64,000 bases of DNA, from NCBI RefSeq assembly GCF_009177095.1, contig NZ_AP021861.1, positions 868,001 through 932,000 on the forward strand, written 5' to 3'. The DNA is from Lacipirellula parvula (GTDB lineage Bacteria > Planctomycetota > Planctomycetia > Pirellulales > Lacipirellulaceae). Position numbers and translations under genes: made by a program. This document shows, in pieces, positions 26,259 through 33,907 of this stretch (position 1 is its first letter; each line of letters begins with the position of its first letter). The notes below the pieces were generated by a model that saw nothing but the letters and a program-made list of their open reading frames with translations, searched no databases and was not told the DNA's origin.

Positions 26259-28664
26259 GTGAGCATCATCCGAACCCCCCGCGCCGCCATGCTGCTCGCG
26301 TGTACGATCCTCGCCACTCTCGGCGCGCACCAGAATCAAGTGCTCCACGCCGCCGACGCGCCTGCCCCGCAAGCGGACGTCGCCCCCGGCTACGAAGCGA
26401 TCGCGGAAAAAATCGCCGCCTTCGTCGCCGCTGAACAAGCGTCAAAGAACCTCCCCGCCGTCTCGATCGCCATCGTTTCCGGCGACCAAATCGTTTACGC
26501 CGCCGGCTTCGGCGAGCAGCACGCCGCCGACGGCTCCCGCGCCGATCGCCACACGATCTACCGCGTCGGATCGGTGTCGAAACTCTTCAACGACGTTGCC
26601 GTGATGCAACTCGTCGAGCAGGGCAAGATCGACCTCGACGCCCCCGTCTCGAAGTATCTCCCCGACTTCAAACCGGAAAACCGCTTCGACAAGGAGCCGA
26701 CTGTCCGTCAGTTGATGAACCACCAGTCGGGCCTCATCCGCGAGTCGCCCGTCGGCAACTATTTTGACGCCAACCAGCCGTCGATCGCCGAGACCGTCGC
26801 GTCGCTCAACGACACAGCCCTCGTCGACGAACCCGGCGCGAAAACCAAGTACTCAAACACCGCCGTCTCCGCCGCCGGCCTCATCGTCGAGCGCCTCGTC
26901 GGCAAACCATTCGCTGAGCATTTGCAAGCAACGCTGCTCGAACCGCTCGGCATGGAATCGAGCTCCTTCCTCCGCGCCGACGTTCCCGCGGAACAAATCC
27001 CCGACGCCTGGATGTGGGCGCCCCACTTCCCGCACGACCCGCCGCGAGCCCGCTTCGCGGCGCCGACCTTCGACCTCGGCACGCTCCCCGCCGGCAACCT
27101 CTACGCCAGCGTCGACGATCTCGCCAATTTCCTCATCGCCCTGTTCGACGGTGGCAAATTCCACGGCCAGCAGATCATCTCCCCCGCCACGCTCGCCGCG
27201 ATGCTCAAACCGGTCGGCGCCGGCAAAGAAGCAAAACCGCTCTACGGCGTCGGCTTCCGCGTCGACCAGTTCGACGGCCACCCCACCTTTGGCCACAATG
27301 GCGCTGTCTACGGTTACTCGACGAACCTCATCGGCCTGCCGGAAGAAAAGATCGGCGTCGCCACGGTCTGCGCGCTCGACGGCAGTGGCGGCTTCGTTCA
27401 CCGGCTTACCGAGTATGCGTTGCGGCTGATGCTCGCGCAGCGCGCAGGGAAGCCACTGCCTGCGATCGACCTCACGACGCCGTTACCCGCCGGACAGGCC
27501 CGCGCGCTCGCCGGCCTCTACCAGAATGGCGACCGCACGCTCCGCCTGCTCGCCGACGGCAACCAGCTGTTGTTGAGCCACGACTATCTTCTCAGCGAAG
27601 TCCGCGCCCTCGGCGAGCGGCTCATCGTCGACGATCCACACACTTATGGCCCCGAGATCACACCTGCCGACGACGGCCAATCGATCGCGATCGCCGGCGA
27701 AACGTGGACGCGGCTCCCTGACGCGAAGCCCGCCCCCTGCCCTGCCAAGTGGGAAGGCTTCCTCGGCGAATACGGCGAAGATCACAACATCCTCTATATC
27801 TACGAAGACCGCGGCCAACTCTGGGCGCTCATCGAGTGGTTCTACAACTACCCGCTCACCGAAGTTTCGGAGAATGTCTTCGCCTTCCCGAACGCCGGCC
27901 TCTACCCGGCCGAGCAAATCGTCTTCAAACGCGACGCCAACGGCGCCGCGACCGAAGCGGTTGCCGCCGACGTGACGTTCAAACGCCGCAACTTCGGGGA
28001 CTTCCCCGGCGGCGTCTTCCAGATTCGCCCCCTCCGTCCAATGGAAGTGCTGCGGACCGAAGCCCTCGCCGCAACGCCGCCGAAAGAGGCCCGCCCATTC
28101 CGCAAGCCCGACCTCGCCGAGCCGAGCAAGCTCGACCCGACGATCAAGCTCGACGTCCGCTACGCCACCGACCGCAACTTCACCGGCGTGCCCGTGTACG
28201 AGTCGGCCCAATCGTTCCTGCAACGCCCCGCCGCCGAAGCGACCGTCCGCGCCCACCAAGTCCTCAAAGAAAAAGGCTACGGTTTGCTGATCCACGACGG
28301 CTACCGCCCGTGGTACGTCACGAAGATGTTTTGGGACTCGGTTCCCGACAACTTCCATGGCTTCGTCGCCGATCCCGAAAAGGGCTCCCGCCACAACCGG
28401 GGCTGCGCGGTCGATCTCACGCTCTACGACCTGAAGACGGGCGAGCCAATCGAAATGGTCGGCGTCTACGACGAGATGTCGCCGCGATCGTTCCCGCTCT
28501 ACCCCGGCGGCACGTCGCTCCAACGCTACCACCGCGAGCTGCTGCGCGAAGCGATGGAAGCTCAAAACTTCACGGTGAACCCGATCGAATGGTGGCACTT
28601 CGACTACAACGATTGGCAGCAATACCCGATCGTCAACAAACGCTTCGAAGACCTCTCAAAGTAA
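26259..28664 (+). CDS. Fusion of a class C beta-lactamase-family serine hydrolase and a VanX/DdpX-type D-Ala-D-Ala dipeptidase
   Basis: 801 residues from a GTG preceded by CAGGAGG at 8 nt. The signal peptide ends near HAADAP. Residues about 45-410 form the serine hydrolase domain with S105-V-S-K108 and YSNTAVS. A central region of about 200 residues resembles the lipocalin-like C-terminal part found in such hydrolases. Residues about 625-800 form a peptidase M15D domain: zinc ligands H712 and D719 (SRHNRGCAVD) and H780 (EWWH, with the catalytic Glu before it), plus the Arg of DGYRPW. VanX cleaves D-Ala-D-Ala. Together with its divergent neighbour this suggests scavenging of peptidoglycan-derived D-peptides. 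Vancomycin resistance is not implied, since vanH and vanA are absent. Confidence 0.88.
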   Translation: MSIIRTPRAAMLLACTILATLGAHQNQVLHAADAPAPQADVAPGYEAIAEKIAAFVAAEQASKNLPAVSIAIVSGDQIVYAAGFGEQHAADGSRADRHTIYRVGSVSKLFNDVAVMQLVEQGKIDLDAPVSKYLPDFKPENRFDKEPTVRQLMNHQSGLIRESPVGNYFDANQPSIAETVASLNDTALVDEPGAKTKYSNTAVSAAGLIVERLVGKPFAEHLQATLLEPLGMESSSFLRADVPAEQIPDAWMWAPHFPHDPPRARFAAPTFDLGTLPAGNLYASVDDLANFLIALFDGGKFHGQQIISPATLAAMLKPVGAGKEAKPLYGVGFRVDQFDGHPTFGHNGAVYGYSTNLIGLPEEKIGVATVCALDGSGGFVHRLTEYALRLMLAQRAGKPLPAIDLTTPLPAGQARALAGLYQNGDRTLRLLADGNQLLLSHDYLLSEVRALGERLIVDDPHTYGPEITPADDGQSIAIAGETWTRLPDAKPAPCPAKWEGFLGEYGEDHNILYIYEDRGQLWALIEWFYNYPLTEVSENVFAFPNAGLYPAEQIVFKRDANGAATEAVAADVTFKRRNFGDFPGGVFQIRPLRPMEVLRTEALAATPPKEARPFRKPDLAEPSKLDPTIKLDVRYATDRNFTGVPVYESAQSFLQRPAAEATVRAHQVLKEKGYGLLIHDGYRPWYVTKMFWDSVPDNFHGFVADPEKGSRHNRGCAVDLTLYDLKTGEPIEMVGVYDEMSPRSFPLYPGGTSLQRYHRELLREAMEAQNFTVNPIEWWHFDYNDWQQYPIVNKRFEDLSK

Positions 28665-28676
28665 CTTCCCCAGCGA

Positions 28677-28699
28677 GCCCCCCGGTTCATCCGGGGGGC
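28677..28699. terminator. Perfect 9-bp GC hairpin between convergent genes
   Basis: GCCCCCCGG-TTCAT-CCGGGGGGC in the 47-bp gap between the beta-lactamase/VanX fusion and the lipase-like gene. The flanking GCGAG and the hairpin match one arm of the element at 30705-30808, so it looks like a solitary half-element now serving as a bidirectional terminator. Confidence 0.7.
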
Positions 28700-28711
28700 C
28701 CCGTCGCCCCG

Positions 28712-30424
28712 TCACCGATGCGGTCGCGCCGTGAATCGCAACGTCCCCTTTACTCCCGGCGTCCTCTCGGTCGTATCAATCGGAATCGAAAACTGCACCA
28801 TCTCTCCGGCCGTCGTCAACGCGGCCGTTTGATCGGGCACGCCAATTTCCTTCTCCGTCTTTGCGGAGCCCCACTTCACGCTCCACTCGCTGCGCGGCGG
28901 CGTCGCAGCCGCGTCGGGAGGAGTCGCCGTGAAGTGATATGCTTCCGACAACAAGTCGCCCCCTTCAAAGTGTTGGTCGAGCCAGAGCCTTTTCTCAACC
29001 ACGTACTCCGGCACCTTAATGGCCAACGTCATGCCGAATCCCAAGCTGGGGTCGTGCTCCTTGATGCGCGACTTGCTCCGCAAGTAAAGCGAGAAGAGGT
29101 GCTGAATTCGCTTCTCCTTGTCATTATTCCCGACGAGCTCGTCGTACTCGCGGAACGAAGCCGACCCGTCGCTCACGGCACGGCGATGAAATTCCACCCC
29201 CATGCCGCGAATCGTGACCGTACATTCCGTATTGTACGACGCTCTCACCTTTTGCCCGGCGGCCTTCTCCGCGGCAAGCGGCGCCGGCAGCGTCACCGCG
29301 TCGAGTTCAAGTTGGCAGTCGACGCGCACGTCGCCGAATAGAAACCGCGCGAGATTCTGGTAGCCTTCTTCGCTGTTGACGATGCCGAACGGCCCCGAAT
29401 GACTGCGGTGCACGAACGCCCGCGGGCACTGCTGGGCATCGGCCGCCGCCGTCGCCTGGCTGTGAAGCGTCGCGTTGCCGATCCGCACCAGCCCGTCGCT
29501 CATCGGCCCGACCAAGCGTTGCGACCAACCATACAGCACCGCGTAGTCTTGATGGTTCGTGCCCACAAGCGTGAAGAACCGCTCCGCCGGAAACTTGCCC
29601 AGCAAGTTACCGATCTGCCCTCCGTCGACGCTCCACTTGGGAAGCGCGAGATACTCCGCCATTCGCCGCCGATTGAAATTGTCGGCGTCGCCTGCCGTGA
29701 AGAACGACGGCACATTCCCCAGAATCTCGAGCTCGATGCCGTTGTGCGGCGTTGCGTAAGTAAAAACCTTGTCGACGCACGATTTCGCCGTGATGAATTT
29801 CTTCTCCCACGCGGCCGTGTATCGTTTGCGGACGTCGGTTCCGCCCGTTCCGACGAATTGCAAGAAGCTGCGGATGATCAACCCGCCCATCGAGTGCCCA
29901 ACGAGGTGCACCTTGAAATCCGCCTTCAACTCGGCAGGCACGTGCGGCGACGCTTCGTAGCGTTTGCGGAGTCGCAGAATCAACTTCCCCAAGCCAGCGG
30001 CAAAGTCTTCAATGTCGCGTCGCTTGCCGACGACCTCGTTCTCCTCGCGCGAACGTTTCGGCTTGATCCCCGCCAGACCGTCGTCTTCGTCGTCGCTTAA
30101 TTCGTCGTAGAACTGCCCGTCGTAATAGCGATAGATGACGATCGGGCGCGCCGGCAGCGGCCGATCAAGCGGCATGTAAACGCCGTCGGTGTAAACGTCG
30201 CTGTAGCCGAAATCTTTACCAAGTCGCACGAGCGGCGACTCAAAGTAATGCCGCCGCACCACCCCTTGGTGATTTTGCCGGTACTTGGTCGCTCCCAAGT
30301 TGAATCCCATGTAAGGATCGGCGACCGTCTCTTCGATCTCATTCTCCGTCCCGGCGAAACCGCGGACGTAGATGATCGGTCGCAGCCGCAAATCGACGCC
30401 AGATTCCTCGCTCGCAACAGGCAT
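28712..30424 (-). CDS. Alpha/beta-hydrolase (lipase/PGAP1-like esterase)
   Basis: 570 residues from ATG with no signal peptide. The N-terminal IIYVRGFAG is a lipase-type oxyanion-loop beginning. The nucleophile elbow GHSMGG has Ser178, preceded by KVHLVGHSMG, as in cytosolic or PGAP1-like lipases. An acidic insertion (DELSDDEDDG, about 107-116) lies between strand and elbow. The C-terminal 200 residues look beta-rich and are unassigned. The substrate is unknown; an ester or acyl hydrolase is likely. It converges on the VanX fusion and diverges from the HTH gene. Confidence 0.75.
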   Translation of the reverse strand: MPVASEESGVDLRLRPIIYVRGFAGTENEIEETVADPYMGFNLGATKYRQNHQGVVRRHYFESPLVRLGKDFGYSDVYTDGVYMPLDRPLPARPIVIYRYYDGQFYDELSDDEDDGLAGIKPKRSREENEVVGKRRDIEDFAAGLGKLILRLRKRYEASPHVPAELKADFKVHLVGHSMGGLIIRSFLQFVGTGGTDVRKRYTAAWEKKFITAKSCVDKVFTYATPHNGIELEILGNVPSFFTAGDADNFNRRRMAEYLALPKWSVDGGQIGNLLGKFPAERFFTLVGTNHQDYAVLYGWSQRLVGPMSDGLVRIGNATLHSQATAAADAQQCPRAFVHRSHSGPFGIVNSEEGYQNLARFLFGDVRVDCQLELDAVTLPAPLAAEKAAGQKVRASYNTECTVTIRGMGVEFHRRAVSDGSASFREYDELVGNNDKEKRIQHLFSLYLRSKSRIKEHDPSLGFGMTLAIKVPEYVVEKRLWLDQHFEGGDLLSEAYHFTATPPDAAATPPRSEWSVKWGSAKTEKEIGVPDQTAALTTAGEMVQFSIPIDTTERTPGVKGTLRFTARPHR

Positions 30425-30930
30425 GACAACTCCTCGCCGGTGCTGGCAACTGGTTCAACTCGCCTCGTTCGTGGCCTTTGTCGCTGACCCTAGAAAAAGC
30501 GATTCGAAGCGACCGTCTTGTGGTTAAGGCCACAAAGAAAATAGTAGATATGCAAAAATAAGCAATGGTTAGCCGACAAATCCCCGCCGTTTGCGTGGTA
30601 GCGTCAATCCCCAAATACCGGCCACCAGTCCGTTTTGTTCGCCCGAGTTTTGCTAACGTGAACGCCGGTTCACATCGCAACATGCAGCGCGCGCACTTTC
30701 TCAAGCGAGCCCCTGGTTTATCCAGGGGGTCGTCCGCAGTGCCCTCCGCATTGCCAATCGCAACGTAGCGCACGCCGAATTCCCCCCCGGACAAGCCGGG
30801 GGGCTCGCCATCACTCGATCACGCCGCGCCAAGCGCGCTTCTTCACTTACTCACCTAAACACCTACTCACCAACCAAACCAAACGATTCAACAACTTCAG
30901 TCACACGTTCACACAGAGGAGAACCTTCCC
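30425..30930. other. Intergenic region between divergent genes
   Basis: 506 bp. The first part (about 30490-30560) is AT-rich compared with its surroundings and is the likely promoter zone of the lipase-like gene. A palindromic element lies at 30705-30808. Just before the next gene there is a clear AGAGGAGA ribosome-binding site (about 30914-30921). No coding frame is supported. Confidence 0.6.
30705..30808. repeat. 104-bp palindromic element with GCGAGCCCC arms
   Basis: The left arm (30705-30730) holds the hairpin CCCCTGG-TTTA-TCCAGGGG; the right arm (30782-30808) holds CCCCCCGG-ACAA-GCCGGGGGG and ends GGCTCGC. The arms are inverted relative to each other across a spacer of about 51 nt. The architecture is like family A, but arms, loops and spacing differ. 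A single arm of the same type is at 28677. Confidence 0.8.
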
Positions 30931-31920
30931 ATGCAACGTCAATACATCCGCCAACGCGAGCGGGTCTTCACCGAAGAAATGAAGGTAAAATTCTGCCGAC
31001 TGGTGCGAGAGAGCTACTCGCTCGCCGAGGCCGCTCAAGGAGTCGGCGTCACCCTCCGCACGGTGCAGCGCTACCGCCGCGAGGAAGAAGACTTCGACCA
31101 AGAAGTTCGCATGGCGAAGCTCTCCAAGCCCGATCCGCTCAAGCTGATGGAATCGGCGGCGAGAACGCACTGGCGGGCCGCGGCCTGGCTGCTCGAGCGT
31201 ACCAAACCCGAGACCTACGCCCGCAAGCGCGGCGACCTCGCCTCGGGCCTCAAAGTCACAAAGGCCTTACGGCTGATGATGGAAACCGCGCTCGCGAACA
31301 CGCCGGAGGAAGCGCGCAGCGAGCTCTTCAAGCATCTCGACAAAACCTACGAACACGCGCTCGACTGCTGCTTCCCCAGCCTCGGCCCCTGGGACCGTCC
31401 GCGCGAGCCAAAGATGGCCGACACGCCGCTAGTCTTCCGCGAGCGCGCCAAGTCGGCGCCGGTGATCCACAACTACGGCCTCGGCACGCCGGACGAATGG
31501 TCCTTCGCCGCGCCGGAACCTCGTTCCCACGCTCCGCGTGGGAACGCAACCCCCGACGCTCCGCGTCGCGAGACCGACGTACCCGCTGCGCCTTCACGAC
31601 TAGAAACCGCATTGCCGCAGGAGCGGCCAGAAGAACATTCCCACGCAGAGCGTGGAAACGAGGAGGCGCAGCACGCCGCCAGTTCAGACCTCATGTCGCC
31701 GAAAATGCAAAATGCGACATCAGCGACACGACGCGACACGACACGCGACATTACCGACGCACGCCCAGCGCCAACGCCGCCTCGGCCGTCAACGTCGGCC
31801 GATAGCAGTTCGCCTTGCAATGAAATTGCGGCGACCACTTGGGACCAACGTCCGTCAGCGACTCCGACGAACCAACCAGAATCCAGCCGTTCGGCTGCAG
31901 AATCTGCCCCATGCGGGTGA
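30931..31920 (+). CDS. Helix-turn-helix protein with a C-terminus rewritten by a palindromic insertion
   Basis: 329 residues; the start is fixed by AGAGGAGA 9 nt upstream. Residues about 20-50 form a helix-turn-helix (AEAAQGVGVTLRTVQRYRRE) like that of phage terminase small subunits or transposase N-terminal domains. About residues 60-195 continue as an ordered, mostly helical region (HWRAAAWLLERTKPETYARK). From about residue 197 the frame enters the 146-bp palindromic element at 31519-31664 and becomes low-complexity (RSHAPRGN, HSHAERGN). The last 170 bp lie antisense to the end of cheR. The true protein probably ended near residue 195-200; the rest is likely an insertion product. The function is unknown. 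Confidence 0.65.
   Translation: MQRQYIRQRERVFTEEMKVKFCRLVRESYSLAEAAQGVGVTLRTVQRYRREEEDFDQEVRMAKLSKPDPLKLMESAARTHWRAAAWLLERTKPETYARKRGDLASGLKVTKALRLMMETALANTPEEARSELFKHLDKTYEHALDCCFPSLGPWDRPREPKMADTPLVFRERAKSAPVIHNYGLGTPDEWSFAAPEPRSHAPRGNATPDAPRRETDVPAAPSRLETALPQERPEEHSHAERGNEEAQHAASSDLMSPKMQNATSATRRDTTRDITDARPAPTPPRPSTSADSSSPCNEIAATTWDQRPSATPTNQPESSRSAAESAPCG
31519..31664. repeat. 146-bp palindromic element inside a coding frame
   Basis: The left arm CCTCGTTCCCACGCTCCGCG continues as TGGGAACG (31519-31546). The right arm (31637-31664) is its inverted copy with about four mismatches. Each arm is a hairpin with a 10-bp stem (31522-31531/31537-31546 on the left). A third small hairpin, CGACG-CTCCG-CGTCG, follows the left arm. 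The element is fully inside the open frame of the HTH gene, close to the convergent junction with cheR. Confidence 0.85.
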
Positions 31921-32620
31921 AGATGTTCTTCCGATCCGCCGCCGTGAAGTAAATCGCGACATTGCGGCAGAAGATCACGTCGAACGGACCGAAGCCAGCG
32001 AACGGATCGTGCAAATTCCGCGTGCTGAAGTTGCACATCGAGCGGATTTCGTCGCTGATCTTCCAGTGCGCGCCATGCTTCGTGAAATGTTTGTTCAGCC
32101 GCTGCGGATCCATGCCGCGGCCCATTTCCATGTCGCTGTACATGCCGCGGCTGGCCGTTTCGACCGAACCAGGCGAGATGTCGGTGCCGACGATTTGCAC
32201 GTCCCAGCGGTGGACGTCGGGCACGACGTCCGCCAGCGTCATCGCGATGCTGTACGGCTCCTGCCCCGTGCTGCAGGCGGCCGACCAGATGCGGATCCGT
32301 TTCGGGTACGGCGTCCCCGCCTTCGCGTCGATCAGCTCCGGAAAAATCTTGTGCTTGAGCGCCTCGTACGGCGAGTTGTCGCGGAACCAGAGCGTTTCGT
32401 GCGTCGTGACCGCGTCGATTACCTCGCCGCGCAGTTGCGGCAGCAGGTTCGCTTGCACCTTGCGCGCGAAGTCGCCGTAGTTCGCGCAGCCGCTGCGCTT
32501 GAAGATGTTCGATAGACGTGCTTCGATGAGGTAGCTCTTCGAGCTATCCCAACAGATGCCACACAGGTTGTCGACGAGGTCGCAGACGGCGTCGACGTCG
32601 GCTGGCGTGAGATTGCTCAT
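31751..32620 (-). CDS. cheR: Chemotaxis protein methyltransferase CheR
   Basis: 289 residues. It has an N-terminal helical domain and a SAM-dependent methyltransferase domain with the nucleotide-binding stretch RIWSAACSTGQEPYSIAM. TTHETLWFRD and VIFCRNVAIYF are conserved CheR segments. It methylates glutamates on chemoreceptors. Its ATG overlaps the TGA of cheB by 4 bp (ATGA), so translation is coupled. It is the last gene of the chemotaxis operon. Its 3' end overlaps the open frame of the convergent HTH gene. Confidence 0.95.
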   Translation of the reverse strand: MSNLTPADVDAVCDLVDNLCGICWDSSKSYLIEARLSNIFKRSGCANYGDFARKVQANLLPQLRGEVIDAVTTHETLWFRDNSPYEALKHKIFPELIDAKAGTPYPKRIRIWSAACSTGQEPYSIAMTLADVVPDVHRWDVQIVGTDISPGSVETASRGMYSDMEMGRGMDPQRLNKHFTKHGAHWKISDEIRSMCNFSTRNLHDPFAGFGPFDVIFCRNVAIYFTAADRKNIFTRMGQILQPNGWILVGSSESLTDVGPKWSPQFHCKANCYRPTLTAEAALALGVRR

Positions 32621-33732
32621 ACTCCGGCTCCTTGCAGCACGGATTCATTGATGCGGCTCGCGATCGTCTCCAGCGGAGCGACGACGTCGACGAGGCCCGC
32701 CTCGGCGACCGAGCGCGGCATGCCGTAGACGACGCAGGTCGCTTCGTCCTGGGCGAAGATCGCGGCGCCTCGTTCCTTCATCGCGCGGGCCCCGAGCGTG
32801 CCGTCGTCGCCCATGCCGGTGAGGATGGCGCCCCACGCGCGGGAACCGTACTCCGCGGCGATCGAACGGAAAAGGTAATCGACGGCCGGCCGGCAGTTGC
32901 GTTCCGGCGGGTCGTCGGTGATTTGAACGGTGGTGCGGAACTCGTCTCGCACGATTCGCATTTGCTTGCCGCCCGGGGCGATGATCGCGCGACCCGGCTG
33001 AACCACCATACCGTGCCGGCCTTCGACCACTTCGATCTGGCAGCGGCGATTGAGATCGTCGGCCAGCGTCTTCGTGAAGATCGGCGGCATGTGCTGGACG
33101 AGCACTACCGGCGGCGTCGCGGGCGTCAGCAGCGGGAGCAACTTGTGGAGAGCGACCGGGCCGCCGGTCGAGACGCCGATGCCAATGATTTCGGGAGTCT
33201 TGCGAAGCGAAGCGCACGGCAGCTTCGGCGGCGCGGCGGCCATGCGGGCGGCGAGAGGCGCCCCCATCGCAGCGGCAGCGGGCGTCCGTGTCTCGCCGCC
33301 GGCCGGCAGCTTGCCGCGGCTGATGATCCGGCACGCCTCGATCCGCGGAGCGAGATCGGCCCGCAGTTGCCGAGCGTTGGCTTCCATATCAGGCAGCGTC
33401 GGCTTCAGCACGAAGTCGAACGCACCCAACTGCAGCGCTGCGCTCGTCGCTTGGGCGCCCGCTGTGGTGAGCGTGCTGATCATGATCGCCGAGAGCTTGA
33501 TCTGCCGCTCTTTCAACTCGCGGAGTAGCCCGAGCCCGTCGAGCTCCGGCATCTCCATGTCGAGCGTGATCACATCGGGCTTATCGGCAATGATGCGATC
33601 GAGCGCGAGCCGGCCGTTCTGGGCGTGGCCGATTACTTCAACGTTCGGCAACTGTTCGACGACCGACCGCACGACCTTGCGATACAGGGCGGAGTCATCG
33701 ACGACGAGCACGCGTAGCGGAGCGGGATTCAT
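32617..33732 (-). CDS. cheB: Chemotaxis response regulator protein-glutamate methylesterase CheB
   Basis: 371 residues from ATG. The N-terminal receiver domain has acidic VDDS and the phospho-acceptor D58 (TLDMEMPELDG). A Pro/Ala-rich linker (about 140-180) leads to the methylesterase domain with the triad S188 (GVSTGGP), H214 (VQHMPP) and D310 (GMGDDG). It removes methyl groups from receptors when phosphorylated by CheA. It follows the receptor gene with a 175-bp gap that contains a strong hairpin, and overlaps cheR. Confidence 0.95.
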   Translation of the reverse strand: MNPAPLRVLVVDDSALYRKVVRSVVEQLPNVEVIGHAQNGRLALDRIIADKPDVITLDMEMPELDGLGLLRELKERQIKLSAIMISTLTTAGAQATSAALQLGAFDFVLKPTLPDMEANARQLRADLAPRIEACRIISRGKLPAGGETRTPAAAAMGAPLAARMAAAPPKLPCASLRKTPEIIGIGVSTGGPVALHKLLPLLTPATPPVVLVQHMPPIFTKTLADDLNRRCQIEVVEGRHGMVVQPGRAIIAPGGKQMRIVRDEFRTTVQITDDPPERNCRPAVDYLFRSIAAEYGSRAWGAILTGMGDDGTLGARAMKERGAAIFAQDEATCVVYGMPRSVAEAGLVDVVAPLETIASRINESVLQGAGV

Positions 33733-33813
33733 GGCGAGTCATTTACAAACACGGATGTCGAAAAAGTCAGCAGACAAGGGAAGCCTACTACGGCTTTCCG
33801 GTCGCGCAACAAG

Positions 33814-33843
33814 AAGGGGGAGAACTTGCGGGTTCTCCCCCTT
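33814..33843 (-). terminator. Perfect 12-bp hairpin between the receptor gene and cheB
   Basis: AAGGGGGAGAAC (33814-33825), a 6-nt loop and GTTCTCCCCCTT (33832-33843) form a perfect stem 65 nt downstream of the receptor stop on the minus strand. In the direction of transcription it is followed by CTTGTTG rather than a long U-run. It is probably a partial terminator or mRNA-stabilising structure that lowers cheB-cheR expression relative to receptor, cheW and cheA. Confidence 0.7.
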
Positions 33844-33907
33844 CGTTGGCATTACGCGGGGCGCGCGTCGTGGGACTACGAGCGCCCGTCAGCCGTTGCG
33901 TCCTGGC

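Noticed and set aside
26259-28664. Vancomycin-resistance cluster
   Set aside because: A VanX-type domain is present but vanH, vanA and a VanRS pair are not, and the domain is fused to a secreted hydrolase.
27749-29341. A 530-codon plus-strand frame
   Set aside because: It overlaps the VanX fusion in another frame and then the lipase-like gene in antisense; it is arginine- and proline-rich with no motifs.
30931-31500. HTH protein as a transposase of an insertion sequence
   Set aside because: There is a helix-turn-helix but no DDE or HUH catalytic motif, and no terminal inverted repeats flank the gene.
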